Shown here: piece by piece, positions 37,141-48,364 of the stretch
Layout of the letters: every line of letters begins with the position of its first letter
How positions within the stretch are numbered: the stretch's first letter is position 1
Origin: Vitellaria paradoxa
Taxonomy: Eukaryota; Streptophyta; Magnoliopsida; Ericales; Sapotaceae
DNA: 64,000 nt
Assembly (NCBI GenBank): GCA_019916065.1
Contig: CM034240.1
Location: forward strand, 46,016,026 to 46,080,025
Direction: 5' to 3'
Position numbers and translations under genes: made by a program
Notes under the pieces: model-generated
Seen by the model: only the letters and a program-made list of their open reading frames with translations
The model's database searches: none
What the model was told of the DNA's origin: nothing

Positions 37141-38770
37141 TTCTTCGAACCTCTTTGTTTGCCTTCATTATCTTTACTAGAGTTTGAGGCTTTTATTTTC
37201 TTTTCAGACTTGTTGAAAATGTTTTTCTGTGGAGGATTGGACTTCCTTACCTATCGCTTTTGAATAAGTGATTTCAGCCTCTTGGCAAGAAACACAATTT
37301 TCTCATCCTCTATGTCAAAAATATCACTGTACATAAGAGCTCTAGTGTCTTCTTTGATTACCTTAAGAGCCATCCCTTTTGACTTCTTAGGCTTTATCAC
37401 ATAGCTTCAAAAGTCTAAAAAGAGCCAACCAAATCTTACAAACTCATCTCATTTATATTCCTCATCTTTTAAATTGCTGTAACCTTTGACTCATAGGAGA
37501 AAAGAAGTGAGCGAATAATCTTTTAGTAATTTAGGGTTAGTGAAAAACCAAAAATATATGGAGAAAATCTCAAAAATGAACACACAAAAGCGAAAGTAAA
37601 TAAGGCACAAGATTTAATGAGGTAGAACCCTAGAACCACTTTTAGGTAAAAACCTCGAGTCTATGAGGCGACCATACCTAAAAATTAATCCACTATAAAA
37701 TCAAAAATTACAAGAGTTTTCCGTACATGACTTGACTTGACACTTGTCCTAGTCTGAGTACTTCTTACTTGTTAGAACCCGCAATAAATCTTCTCCCGTG
37801 TGATTGACTCCGTTCTTGAACCGAACGGAACCTCCTAGAACCCAGAGATGTTCCTGATCCTTCAAACCCTTGAAGCCAAGATCGAATGTTATTCTTCTTG
37901 TTTCATACTTTTGATTGCCTCTACCACTATATATTTTCTTGTTTTTCGAAAGTGATTCAACTAGGTCTGGCAGAATATGTGATTTTATATACACTCCACC
38001 CGTTTCTAATATGGAAGCAGAATAAGAATAGAATATGTCAGAAATCTGCAAGCAGCTCAAATCTCGCTCACACCATATTTAAAAAAATTAACTTTTTATT
38101 TCAATCTTTACACTAAGGAACAACTTGATCAACACAAGACTTAATACGAAAATTTACACATTTTATGCTCAATAACTCGCAATTGTTACACCAAAAATTT
38201 AACCTTACAATTAGAAATTGGCTCACCAAGATTGAAGCAGGAATTCATAATGTCAATAAGACACCCTTAAAAATGATCAAAAGTTTCTGACTCCCTTATC
38301 CATATTCTTCAAACTGATTAGCGAGTCGTTGTAACTTAGATCTTTTCACTGTAGTGTTTTCCCTCATGTGTCAGTTCCAGAGTCTACCAGGCTTCTTTTG
38401 CAATTCAACAATTGGAGATCCTTCAGAACTCATCAGGGCTGACAGCTGCAAAGACTGCATTGATGGCCTTCAAGTTATATTCAACATTCTTTGATTCCTC
38501 ATTTGTCCAAAGATCAATACACTTATCTTGTTCAAGGTCTTCAATTTTTATCTTAGGAGTGCTCTAACCTTTTCGAACAACATTCTAGACTTTAACATTC
38601 ATGGACATCAAGGACACTATCATTCGGGCCTTCCAGTAGGGATAATTCGAACCATCAAACCATGGGAGATGAGTACTTGATCCTTCTTCACACGATAGAT
38701 CCATTGATGATAGCTTCTCAAGATCTCAACTTCGTCAGTAAAAACTGAAATAGGCAAACCTACTCTAATA
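37141..38770 (-). pseudogene. Copia gag, broken and interrupted
   Basis: Minus-strand gag relic beginning near 38770. Recognisable blocks in order: FDGSNYPYWKARM near 38640, ESKNVEYNLKAINAVFAAV near 38470-38500, a SPDEF block, THEGK, SKLQRL-type and NQFEEY blocks near 38310-38350, FNLGEPISNCKV near 38200-38240. An unrelated insertion follows, then KIIRSL near 37510-37530 and VGSF-TFEA near 37400-37440. These match the UBN2-type gag of copia elements. Stops and frame changes throughout. Confidence 0.75.
37531..38200 (-). mobile_element. Nested ~0.67-kb insertion inside gag (solo-LTR-like)
   Basis: Gag homology stops at about 38200 and resumes at about 37530, with unrelated sequence between. 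On the minus strand the insert starts near TGTAACAATTG and ends near GGTTTTTCA, and contains a TATA-like gtgtatataaaatc and a CATTAAATCTTGTG phrase as seen in plant copia LTRs. No clean target duplication is visible, so exact borders are uncertain. The 103-codon frame inside (37749-38060) looks fortuitous. Confidence 0.5.
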
Positions 38771-38775
38771 CCCAT
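38761..38775 (-). other. Primer-binding site, degenerate initiator-Met tRNA type
   Basis: Directly inside the 5' LTR the minus strand reads atgggtattagagta, close to the copia consensus TGGTATCAGAGC complementary to initiator tRNA-Met. Confidence 0.65.
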
Positions 38776-39517
38776 TGAAAAAATATGTGCAAAGCATAAT
38801 ATCAAATAAGTGTGGAAAATTGAAAAAACTCACGAATTAAAAGTGGCACCCAAATTGGAAAAACCATAAACTTCTTTCAATATATAAAATGGGTTGCAAA
38901 GCAACAACCACAAAGTTACACAATTGAAAAACCCTCAATCCCTTGTGTTGAGACTTTGCACATATCATAACGATAAACCCTCATTAGTTAATGACCAATC
39001 CTCAAACCTAAAGATCAAAAACCTAAGTGTATGATGATTTCTAGCTAAGTGAAAAAATTGAGAACTTTTTGTAGTAGTATAGGCAATGTAGCTTTCATTC
39101 TCTACATTGAAACCCTAGAAGAAGGGTTCATATAGTAGCTTCAGAATCCAGTTCGAATCAATAATTTCCAAAATAGGATCAACAACTCGTTGGGGTGAGA
39201 TTGCCAGTAAGCTTCCAACTGCCTTGACATCAATTCTGTTTTTTTCCGAGCGAATTAGCCAGCGAAGTTAGCAAATGATCCAATGAGCTTTCGTATTTGC
39301 TTGACACCTATACTGGACTTCCCAGTGACTAAGCTAGCGATTCCAGCGAGTTTCCTAGTGATGAGTTAAACTTGAACACTGTTCTTTTGAACTTTTTAGC
39401 TTCTTAAATAACTCGATAACAAGTCTTTGTACTAAACCACTCAACCACTTTCTAAGTACATAGACTCAATAAGTACTCATTGGATGTTCACGGTTTGCCA
39501 ACCTTTAAAAATTAACA
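38776..39517 (-). mobile_element. 5' LTR of the copia element
   Basis: 742 bp, TG...CA on the plus strand, followed by aacat (39518-39522), the second half of the target duplication. Diverged from the left LTR. Confidence 0.92.
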
Positions 39518-39830
39518 AACATAATATAAATATATTAAACCAAATTCTTAATTAAAATATTTCAAAATTGAATTGTATAATTTGCCACTTTTATTCAATT
39601 AATTCTATTTTATGAACATTAAAATTATTTTGCCCATCAATTCCAACTCATCTAGTTAGGCTTAACGGACCTGGCTCCCAGCTCTTTGTTTTTTTTTACT
39701 ATTCTTCTACTCTTTTTAAATCTTAACCATCTGTTTCATCTAATGGCTAAAAATGCATTTTTTTTTTTTTTTGGTGAATCCTATTCTATTAACTTTTCCT
39801 TTCTAATTCTTATCCAATATTCTTGCTCCA
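39518..39830. repeat. Paralogous segment right of the copia insertion
   Basis: Continues the segment interrupted at 29749 and matches 14571-14876 closely, including cccatcaattccaactc. Non-coding. A 91-codon open frame across it is T-rich and not conserved in the partner. Confidence 0.8.
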
Positions 39831-40739
39831 ATGCAAATCTGCACATCAGTTTTGTCTTTTTCTCACAAAAGAAACCCATCTCTCTTATAACAAATTTTAC
39901 CAAAAAATTGGAAAGTTCGAATTTACCAGCTTTTTCTTATAGTTTAAATTGGATTGATTAAGGACAAATCTGACAAAATTAAAGATTTCAAGAATTGAAA
40001 GAGTAAATTATGTTACTGTATCACAAAAGTTCAAACTTCTGAAATGATTTTGGGGTGGAATTCGTTCGTGGGTTGTCGTTGTAGGGGTGTTTTTGCCTCC
40101 GTGTATTGATTGCGTTTTGTTCTCTACATTTTCCCAAAACCTGTTCGCTTATCTGCTTCCTTTGACCGATTTGGTTTTATATGCACAATGCATTGTTGTT
40201 GATCTCTCTTATTTTAGGTGTCTTTTGGGTTTTTTCTTCAAACGTTCGACCATTGGTGCTTGCGGTGAGTGCTCACTGTTTAATCTGGTTATCATTTTCC
40301 TTTGCTCATTTCCTTTTAGGTTGTTGCTTGATATAAACAATACTGCTTTCTGGGTTTTCAATTTGGTCTTCATGATTGAGGAGATGAACCTGACTCATCA
40401 CAAACAATTTTTCACTACACATAAAAGTTATGATCGGAGGTATGGCCGGTGCACAATGCTCCGGACCATTGTCAAATGTCATCTTGGCCATTAAATTTTC
40501 TTTGAAGAAATTAGCGGCTCCCATTGATCCTTTTTTTTTGGCTTTCTTCGTTTAACTTTTTATCATGGATTCAGATTTTGTTAACAGCTTAAATTATTTT
40601 TTAACTTATAATTTTTTAATAAATATAAATTGAATATTCTCTTAAAAATAAAAAAATAAAAAATAATAGACTATAACTAAAATAATGTAAAGATGATATA
40701 ATTTTTTTTTTCCTCGAACCAATTGCGTACGAGAGAATT
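39831..40739. other. Unassigned unique segment, less AT-rich
   Basis: About 0.9 kb with no partner in the 14.9-kb paralogue, where the flanks are adjacent. Base composition is less extreme than the surroundings. A 135-codon plus-strand frame starts with a non-ATG codon at 40087 and ends at 40494; it is hydrophobic with no domain I recognise. It may be an insertion or the only surviving copy of a deleted piece. I do not call a gene. Confidence 0.4.
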
Positions 40740-41060
40740 AGTGGGTTGTTTTGGGAGATTAACATGTCAAGTTTTATTTATTTTGGTTAGTTAAACCTCC
40801 GCTGGACATTGCCAACCTGGCCTAGTTTTCATTGATGATGCCCTCCACAAAACAATTGCACATGATTGAGTGTTCCCATGGCATCTTCTGTGCATTTTCA
40901 GGGAATCCAAACACCTTGACTATGGGAATTGAAGGAGTTGGAAGGTAAGAAGTCTTAAGCATTAATTCAACGAATGGGCTAGCCAGACAAAGAATAAACT
41001 GGTAAATGGGCCAGCCAGACAAAGAATAAAACGGTTATCGAATAATCAGATCGTCATGTG
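40740..41060. repeat. Third, shorter copy of the 20-kb/23-kb repeat end
   Basis: Matches 20040-20450 and 23260-23580 (shared gtgttcccatggcatcttc and gatgccctccac-type phrases). Inside it, a phrase around gggccagccagacaaagaat is tandemly doubled (about 40977-41026). Non-coding. Confidence 0.7.
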
Positions 41061-41132
41061 CTGAGGTGGGTTCCTTGCAACATCATTGATGTCCCTATAA
41101 GCTTTTTCATTTTATTTTATTTTTCTTTTAAA

Positions 41133-41945
41133 GTGAAAATCTGAAAATAATTTACTTTGGAATTAGGCTGATTATTTTTATATCGATCTGTGTTTTTTAA
41201 GTAATTTATTTTTAAGTAATTTATCGGCATATAAAATGAGTCAAACCAATTATAGGGTTCACATAATTACCCTCATAGTAAACTAAGATTGCATTTGTAT
41301 TTATGGATTTGAAATAAAAAAAAATTTGTACTAATTATTTAAGAAGAATTATCCAAATATAATTGTAATTTTAGATAAAAATTTCATCATGGATTTTGGA
41401 TTAAAGGTACAGTTTGGACATCATGAATTTGAACAATATAAACCATAATTTTATGATGGATTTGAGTTATCACATCAAAATAGTTATCTAAAAACTTTCA
41501 TAAATGTGGTTTTATCATTTTAGATAGTAGTAACATCACTATACTTTGATACAAATTAAGAAGAATTTCTATGTATTATTGACATAATTTAATTTTATCA
41601 CTTATAGATATAAATACAATTTAATCTTAAATTCTTGATTTCAACCTCTAAACCATTCAAACATATTCTAAACGTAAGAATTATTTTAATCATAAGAACA
41701 TTCAAATCTATTATGAAATTATGGAAAAAAAAAGTTTAACATGACTTAGGAAAGGGACACTAAATCCTTTCATATAATAATATAAGCTATACATTCAGAT
41801 AGTGACTTACTGTTCTGTTGTAAATTACTTAGCCCCTTGTAGTATAATTTTAGCAATTATTATTGTCAAAATTTGTATTGGTGATCTCATGTTATTCAAG
41901 CGTGATCTTCCTTTGGGCATATGACTGAGATTGTGTAGTTGCGCT
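41133..41945. repeat. Dispersed intergenic segment, copy 4 of 4
   Basis: Diverged match to 960-1895, 14876-15735 and 25258-27772. As at 15 kb, it runs directly into a relic glycerol kinase exon. Confidence 0.65.
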
Positions 41946-42024
41946 GCCGGTGAGTGAGTCTAGCAGTTTGCTTCTAGTTATACGTATCTCATTTCTACAC
42001 ACACCCCTCTTTTGTGATTTGTAG

Positions 42025-42262
42025 GCAGTTAGCTCGCCCAAAGAGTGGTGAGACCAGTTGACATAGAAACAACTTTTGGAGCAGCCCATCAGCTCTTGGA
42101 GCAGCTATTGATTGGGGTTTGGACAGAAGATAAGGCAAAGTTGTGGAGAAATTTATCACTGTAAATCCAACACTGCTAGAAGAACTAAGGAAGAAGAAGG
42201 TGGAATCTTGATGCAAAACTGTTTCAATATCTTTCGATTTTGTCGATCTATCTCTATGACTG
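42025..42262 (+). pseudogene. Glycerol kinase last-exon relic 2
   Basis: Begins after a preserved gtag acceptor (42021-42024) and follows the last exon at 52636-52881: gacatagaaacaac, tggagcagc, ggggtttggacag, tccaacactgc and gaagaaggtgga. The phrase around agctcttggagcagc is doubled (42072-42105) and frame is lost. Downstream sequence to about 42920 also matches that after relic 1 and partly that after 52881. Confidence 0.8.
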
Positions 42263-42919
42263 ATTATTTTTCTTCACATTCTAACACCTCCCATGAGAGC
42301 TCTTTCTTCATCCTATCTATTATTATTATTACTATTTATGCTTTTGTAGCTAGATTTGTGAATGGGGAGAAACATTTACTTTGGTTAAGCTTATATCATA
42401 ATAAATGTTGATTATGTGATATTGCAACCATCTTATCAACTTAAATAAAAGCATACTATATATATTTATTGCTTCACATACACTGTACTGCAAGAAAAGT
42501 ATTCATGAATTGGTTGTTAATTCATCAGGTTCCACCTGGAACATAGGTTACCTCTGTTTGTGGAATGCTTAAGCTTTCGTTTGAAACTCTGAAATTGTCT
42601 GAAAAATATTAAAAATTTTTATAAATTATTTACTTTTTATATCATTACACGAATTATGAACTCACATCTTTTATCAAATTTTATTATTTTTTGTCGCTCC
42701 AAATACACCTTAAAACTATCTTAATGCTGTTGATTCACTATAGTAATAGCAAAACAAAAACAACTAAATATAATTAATGCTGAAACAGAACACTGTTTTT
42801 TTGAATTTGCATTCATCAAGTTCTGATATTCAGGTTTTGAGTCTGCTGCAATTGTTTGGTTCGAACGAACACATGCGCAGCGGCTTCCATCCGTGTGTGT
42901 GAAGAATCGATTTATTCTA

Positions 42920-44470
42920 GAAAATTGACGCCGATTATTTCAGAAACAATTAGTGAATGGAAAAATTAATTTTAAGAAAATAGTGCTCAACAACACTAAA
43001 ATCAATTCATGAATTTTTTATTCCAACTTCTAAGAGTTGTGAGTTTTATTTTATTTTATTTTTTGATATAAAACAATGATTGTTACATTTTTTTTTTAAA
43101 CAGTCAATCTTAAGACTAAATCGCCTTTGTATCTCCATTATAAAATTTTCTACACTGCAAAATTCTGTTCACTGTTTTGTATCAATTCTATACATAGGGA
43201 TGGCAATGGTTAAGATTGGGGTCAAGTATTACCTTTATCATTTCCTAAATCCATTAGGTAAAAAGAAAAAATACTCGAACCAGGAGAGTACCTGACGGAT
43301 ACTTTTATTAGCTACTATCCCTTAACCTATTAGGTAATTGAATGCCATCGGGTAACCATATCTTTCAAATATGAGACAGTTATATCAAGAACAATAATTA
43401 AAAATAAGGATTAAAAAATTTTTTGAATACAATAATTTTATAAGTAATTTTACAATCTTCTAAGAAAAAAAAAAGATTCGTATCCATGTGTTTCGTTGCA
43501 TTAAGAACCAAATCCTAGATTTAAAATAAATTATTTGGTATTAGAATTTTGAGTTATTTGCCATTAATTAAAAGGTATCTGTTCTTTGAACACAATATAT
43601 GTAATTTACTATCCAAATTAATGGTATTAATTGCATAAATTAGTGTATTGGGTAATTCGAATGGATAATCAAGTAATTAATACTAGTAATTAGGTAATAC
43701 CTGTTAGGTGCCCTATCGTCGAGGTAATCAGGATGGGTTTGGTAATACTAGTAGGGTACACTACATATACGTCCTTGAACCCGAATGTGTGATGGGTAAT
43801 TTTTTTTAAAACAAAATTTCTGTATTTTTTTTTTTTTAAATTTCTGGACAGAATTTCTGCACGGTTTTTATTTATTTTCTGCAGGGTTTTATTTCTGAAT
43901 TTTTTCTGCACTGTTACAACATTCTGTATTATTTACTAAACCGTATATTTTTTCTTCAAACAGTTTTTTGCACTGCACAGTTTCAATATTTTCTCGTCTT
44001 TGGTTTTTTCAATTTCCACGTCAAACATAATGACAAGAATTTTCCTCTCAGTTGCTTTATTGGGTTCATAAATTCGATGAGCAAAAAAGGGGTAAATTCA
44101 AAGAGAATTTATTTTCTGTTTGGAAATTGACATGAGTGTAGTTTGACTAGATGCTTACTCTTTCGTATAAAAATTTCGCCTACTAGCACTTGTCTCTTCT
44201 ACTCACACTATCACAATTATACCTTTTTTTTTTCCCCCTCCCTTGTTACTCTGGATTAAAGATATGACCAGGGAACAAAAAAATAAATGAGAAAATTATT
44301 AATTTATGTAATTTTTCTATACGTAATCAAGTAAAAATTAAATTTTTTAATAAATATTTATTTATTTTAATTTTATTTTTTAACTTAATAAAAAATAAAA
44401 TAATTATTTTGTATTTCATTTTATATTCTTATCATAATTTCTTCACTTTTCTTTTCTATATGCAAATCTA
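42920..44470. other. Non-coding AT-rich stretch between relic exon and RLP pseudogene
   Basis: The first part continues the match to 16640-17200. The remainder, including T-rich runs near 43800-43990 and 44220-44440, shows nothing I can identify. A (CA)10 microsatellite lies just beyond at 44539-44558. Confidence 0.5.
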
Positions 44471-44762
44471 TATTTCAAGCATACTTAATGAAATTCAAAA
44501 ATGTGTAGGAGAACCATATATAAAAATTTGGGCATAAAACACACACACACACACACACGAAGCGGTCATAAATTTCATAATCTATAATTCTTTCAAACAA
44601 AGCACCCAGAACCATTTTGCATACATACATAAGTAAACATATATATATTAAAGCAAACCATAGGTAGATAATTATACTACAGAAAACCAAATAGTTTGTG
44701 AAGAGCATCAACAACAAATAATAAGAAGAATATAGACCTTCCTCAATCAGATAAAACCACCT

Positions 44763-47700
44763 TCATCGCCAGTAGGGATTGATGTAAAGAACAACAGCAA
44801 ATCCAAGCAAGAAAACCAAGTATGTTGACACAAAACTTGCAGAGAAAATCCGTGGATTGACGTCATACCCTTTCCCTTCCTCGTCATGAGTTTCATCCGA
44901 GGATGCTCTTGGTGAGTCAACCGAGAAGGAGCCTGCACAAATTTTCTCCAACGGTGGTCCACAAAGAAATGAATTTCCCTCATAGCTGCTCGCTTCGAAG
45001 GTCCCAAATTGTGCTTTCCTGTCCGGTAGCCTACCAGATAAATTGTTGTGAGCCACATCGAACACGGACAGGAAATTGAGATCGATCAGTTCCGATGGGA
45101 TATTTCCACTCAAGCTGTTGTAAGAGAGATCCAAACTCTCCACCTCGGTGAGGTTTGAGAGAGTTTTCGGAATGGGCCCAGTCAAGTAATTGTGAGACAA
45201 GTTCAATGCATGAATACCACTCAGATTCCCTAATTCAAGAGGTATTTTACCAGATAGCTTGTTACATGACAAATCCAATTTGGACATGAAATCAAGGATG
45301 CTGCTCTTGTAAGAGTTGGTCCTGCTTTTTGTAACAAATTCAATTTCGTCTTCTTTATAATAGACATGAGACAAGAGATGAGAGTACTCAACACCAACGG
45401 CAAATCCATATCTATATATCCGGGTAGTAATGGACGGATTTCCATTGATCAGCTTGAAGGCACCGTCCCGTAGTCTCGAATTTCCCAAATGCAATATTAC
45501 TGAAACAACTAGGAATAGATCCCGTAAAGGAGTTATTGGAGAGATCCATCAAACTTATCTTATTCAGTCTACAAATTTGGTTTGGAATCAAACCACTCAA
45601 TTGGTTCCCTCCTAACAAAAGAATCCTTGGCTCAGAACTTGCTGTAAAAATATCTGGAATGGTGCCAAAAAGGTTATTATCTCTGATATCTAGTGTCAAA
45701 AGAGAAGGCGAATTAAGAAGTGCTTTTGGAATCAAACCCGTGAACTTATTACCTTGCAAATGCATAATGGTAAGGGTAACCAAAATTTGGGTCCGAGCAA
45801 AAATCAAGTTATCCTGAAATGAATTATAAGACACGTCCAAAAACTCACTCGGAACCAGTGCACATGGGAACTTTCCATTGAATGAGTTGTTTCGCAAGTT
45901 CAGTATTTGCAATCCTATCGAGTTATCCATTGAAATCATACCTGACATCTGATTGTTGCTGATATCCAGAAAACGCAGACTAGTCAATTCTGTGGCCACA
46001 TTTGTCAGAGAGCCCGTGAACTTATTATTGGTCAAAACCAAGTATGATATACTTGTCAAGTTGAAGTCAGCAGGAAGCATTGGTCCGTTAAAACGTTTGT
46101 TTGATAATATTAAAATTTCTAAATTTTTTGCAATTTCTAACCAATTCATTTGGTATTTCCCCTGAAAGATTATTGGTTGATAAATCCAAAAGCTGCAACT
46201 CACTCATTTGACCGAACGAGGATGGGATACCACCTTCAAAAGCATTGCAAGATAAGTTCATTTACTCAACATAAGGAAGCATCCCTCCCAAATTGGCTTG
46301 AATTTGTCTGCTTAAGTGATTGTCTGAGACATCCATCCAAATACAATGTATATTGGGGTATGACAGCAGACGAAACATACCGACAAAATAGTTTCTCCTT
46401 AGGTTAAAGAATTCTAGACCTGTATTGTTTACAAGTAACCAGTTTGGGAACAAACCGTTCAATTTATTTTGGGAGAGATCCACAATTCTCAGTTTCTGCT
46501 GCTGAAGGAGAAACTTCAGAATTTGGCCCGATGCATTGTTCAAGTTACAGTTTGATAGCACTAATACCTTCAGCTTAAACTTGGGAAGCCAACTTGTATA
46601 TTCAGTTTTCTACTTCAAATTTCACATTATCATTTATAATTGTAACCATCTCGAGCTTAGAGTGGTTTGCAAATGAGCTGAATGAGAACAAACCTTCAAA
46701 ACGATTATAACTAAGATCAATGTACTCCAAAGAATTGAGGCTACCTAACAGAGATGAAGAAGGTTCCCTGTGAATAGGTTCTGAGAAAGATCAAACAATC
46801 TAAGAGATCTCAAATTGCTCAGGCATGGGGGAAGCGTCCCTTCGAAGAGATTTCTACTGAAATCTAACTCTTCGAGTTTCTTCAATTCACACAAACTGCA
46901 AAAGTAATATGCTTAATGAATTATGAAATGCTCCTTTTTTATTTTCCATCCCATAAATTTACATAATATGTTTGTTCATTTCCAGAAACATTAATAAGTC
47001 ATAATATGCTCGTTCAATTTACATAAAAGCCATATAGGTCTTTTTACACAACTTATACCTTGAATTGGTAAAGAACTATTAAGGAAATTTCAAGCCAAAG
47101 AAAGAACTTCCAGAGAAGATAATACTTGAATGGAAGTAAAAATACTGCCAGATAAATGATTGCCACTAATATCTAAGATCTTTAAATGGCGAAAAGATGC
47201 CAAACCTGCCAAAAGAAAAAATAAAGGCAATTGTGTGGAAAACTTTTGAAATAATTAACATCAACTCGAAAGTAATATACATCACAAATTTCTTACCTTC
47301 CATTGGAAGCGTTCCCTCTAGCCAATTGCTTTGGAGATGGAGGACCTCCAAGCTACTAAAATTGTAAGTCAGTTCTGTAACCAAAGTAAAGAGACAAATG
47401 AAAAAAAAAAAATAAGAAGAAGTAGATCGATGTAGCGATCATCAATCTATGAGCACCTGATCAGTCAGTGAAATGTCAGCTGAGTATGTGATTTTTAAGT
47501 TTTTGATGCCAATCTAAGATCCAGAGAGATGCTAGATATAATGAAACTTTTTTAGCAATTTTGCTGCCTCACATGCAACCATAAAAATTAATTTTCTGAT
47601 TATTTTATGGTCTCGTCAACGCTCAAATGGAGCATAATATAATAATTAGATTTTTTAGAACTAGAATTTCAAAAATTAAAAAAGACATGTCTTGATTTGA

Positions 47701-47846
47701 AACTGATCCTTCCATAAAATTGCCACTCAAGAAAAAAAATTTAAGAGATGGGAGAACACCCAAAATTCTTAAGATGTGCTTGTTGAACCAATTATAACTC
47801 AGATCTAGGTACCTTAACTTATTAAAATTGGATAGTAGTTCAAAAG
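44763..47846 (-). pseudogene. LRR receptor-like protein pseudogene 1
   Basis: Same architecture as the gene at 53628-60292. Exons from 5' to 3' on the minus strand: 47691-47846 (156 bp), 47297-47374 (78 bp), 47059-47205 (147 bp) and a long last exon from about 46895 to 44763 with many LRRs, an island domain, a C-terminal LRR block ([20 protein letters not shown]), an acidic stretch, a transmembrane segment ([20 protein letters not shown]) and a short tail. Broken by frameshifts near 46760, 46600, 46240 and 45480, an in-frame stop in the 147-bp exon, a lost GT donor after the 156-bp exon (GT reads AC), and a TGA replacing an Arg codon right after PYWR at 44763. It would have been a plasma-membrane pathogen-recognition receptor without a kinase. 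No first exon is visible. Confidence 0.85.
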
Positions 47847-48364
47847 CTGAGTAGATAGCCATAATCAATTGTTATTCAAAGTCAGTCCCAAGAACATAAT
47901 AGTGAAAAATGGGGGGATATTCTTATTGTTGGCCCTCATCATGGGAAGTCCAATTTAAAACAGTAAACCTTACTCAAGAGCTATATTAAATGAAAATATA
48001 ATTAAAGCCAAGAAAACACATCCTGTACATTTTTCATCTACATAATTGCTTCTATAGTAATCTTAAAGTATTTGTTATTGTAGGGTAATAGTTTATAATA
48101 TAGTTCTCTTCAACAAATAGCAAATTAAACAAGAATATAAAAATAAAAATTAAGAAATTTAGCTTCTTCATATGAATTTTTGTTATGTTTTTATTTAATT
48201 TGTTATACTGATAAATAAAAAAATCATCGCTAGATTTTTTTAAACAAATTTTACCTTGTATTTTTTAGGAACCATTAAATTGATTGTTACTTAAAGACAT
48301 AACTTTTCGAAAAAATAAGTCCCAGTGAATAGAGGAACGCCCTATAAAATTTATTTGAATTCAA

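Larger units (their letters stand above)
29750..39517 (-). mobile_element. Complete but inactive SIRE/Maximus-type Ty1/copia retrotransposon
   Basis: 9768 bp with two LTRs (29750-30484 and 38776-39517), a 5-bp target duplication aacat (29745-29749 and 39518-39522), a primer-binding site next to the right LTR and a polypurine tract next to the left LTR. On the minus strand the order is 5' LTR, gag, CCHC, coiled region, integrase, reverse transcriptase/RNase H, env-like region, 3' LTR. Integrase before RT marks Ty1/copia, and the extra 3' region marks the SIRE lineage. All coding parts are broken. The LTRs differ by perhaps 15-20% by eye, so the insertion is old. Gag is split by a further ~0.67-kb insertion. 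Confidence 0.92.

Noticed and set aside
37749..38060. 103-codon minus-strand frame as a retroelement protein
   Set aside because: Lies wholly within the inserted segment that splits gag; no resemblance to gag, pol or any domain.
40087..40494. 135-codon plus-strand open frame as a gene
   Set aside because: Starts without ATG, is hydrophobic and Cys/Phe-rich as expected from T-rich DNA, shows no domain, and has no paralogue.
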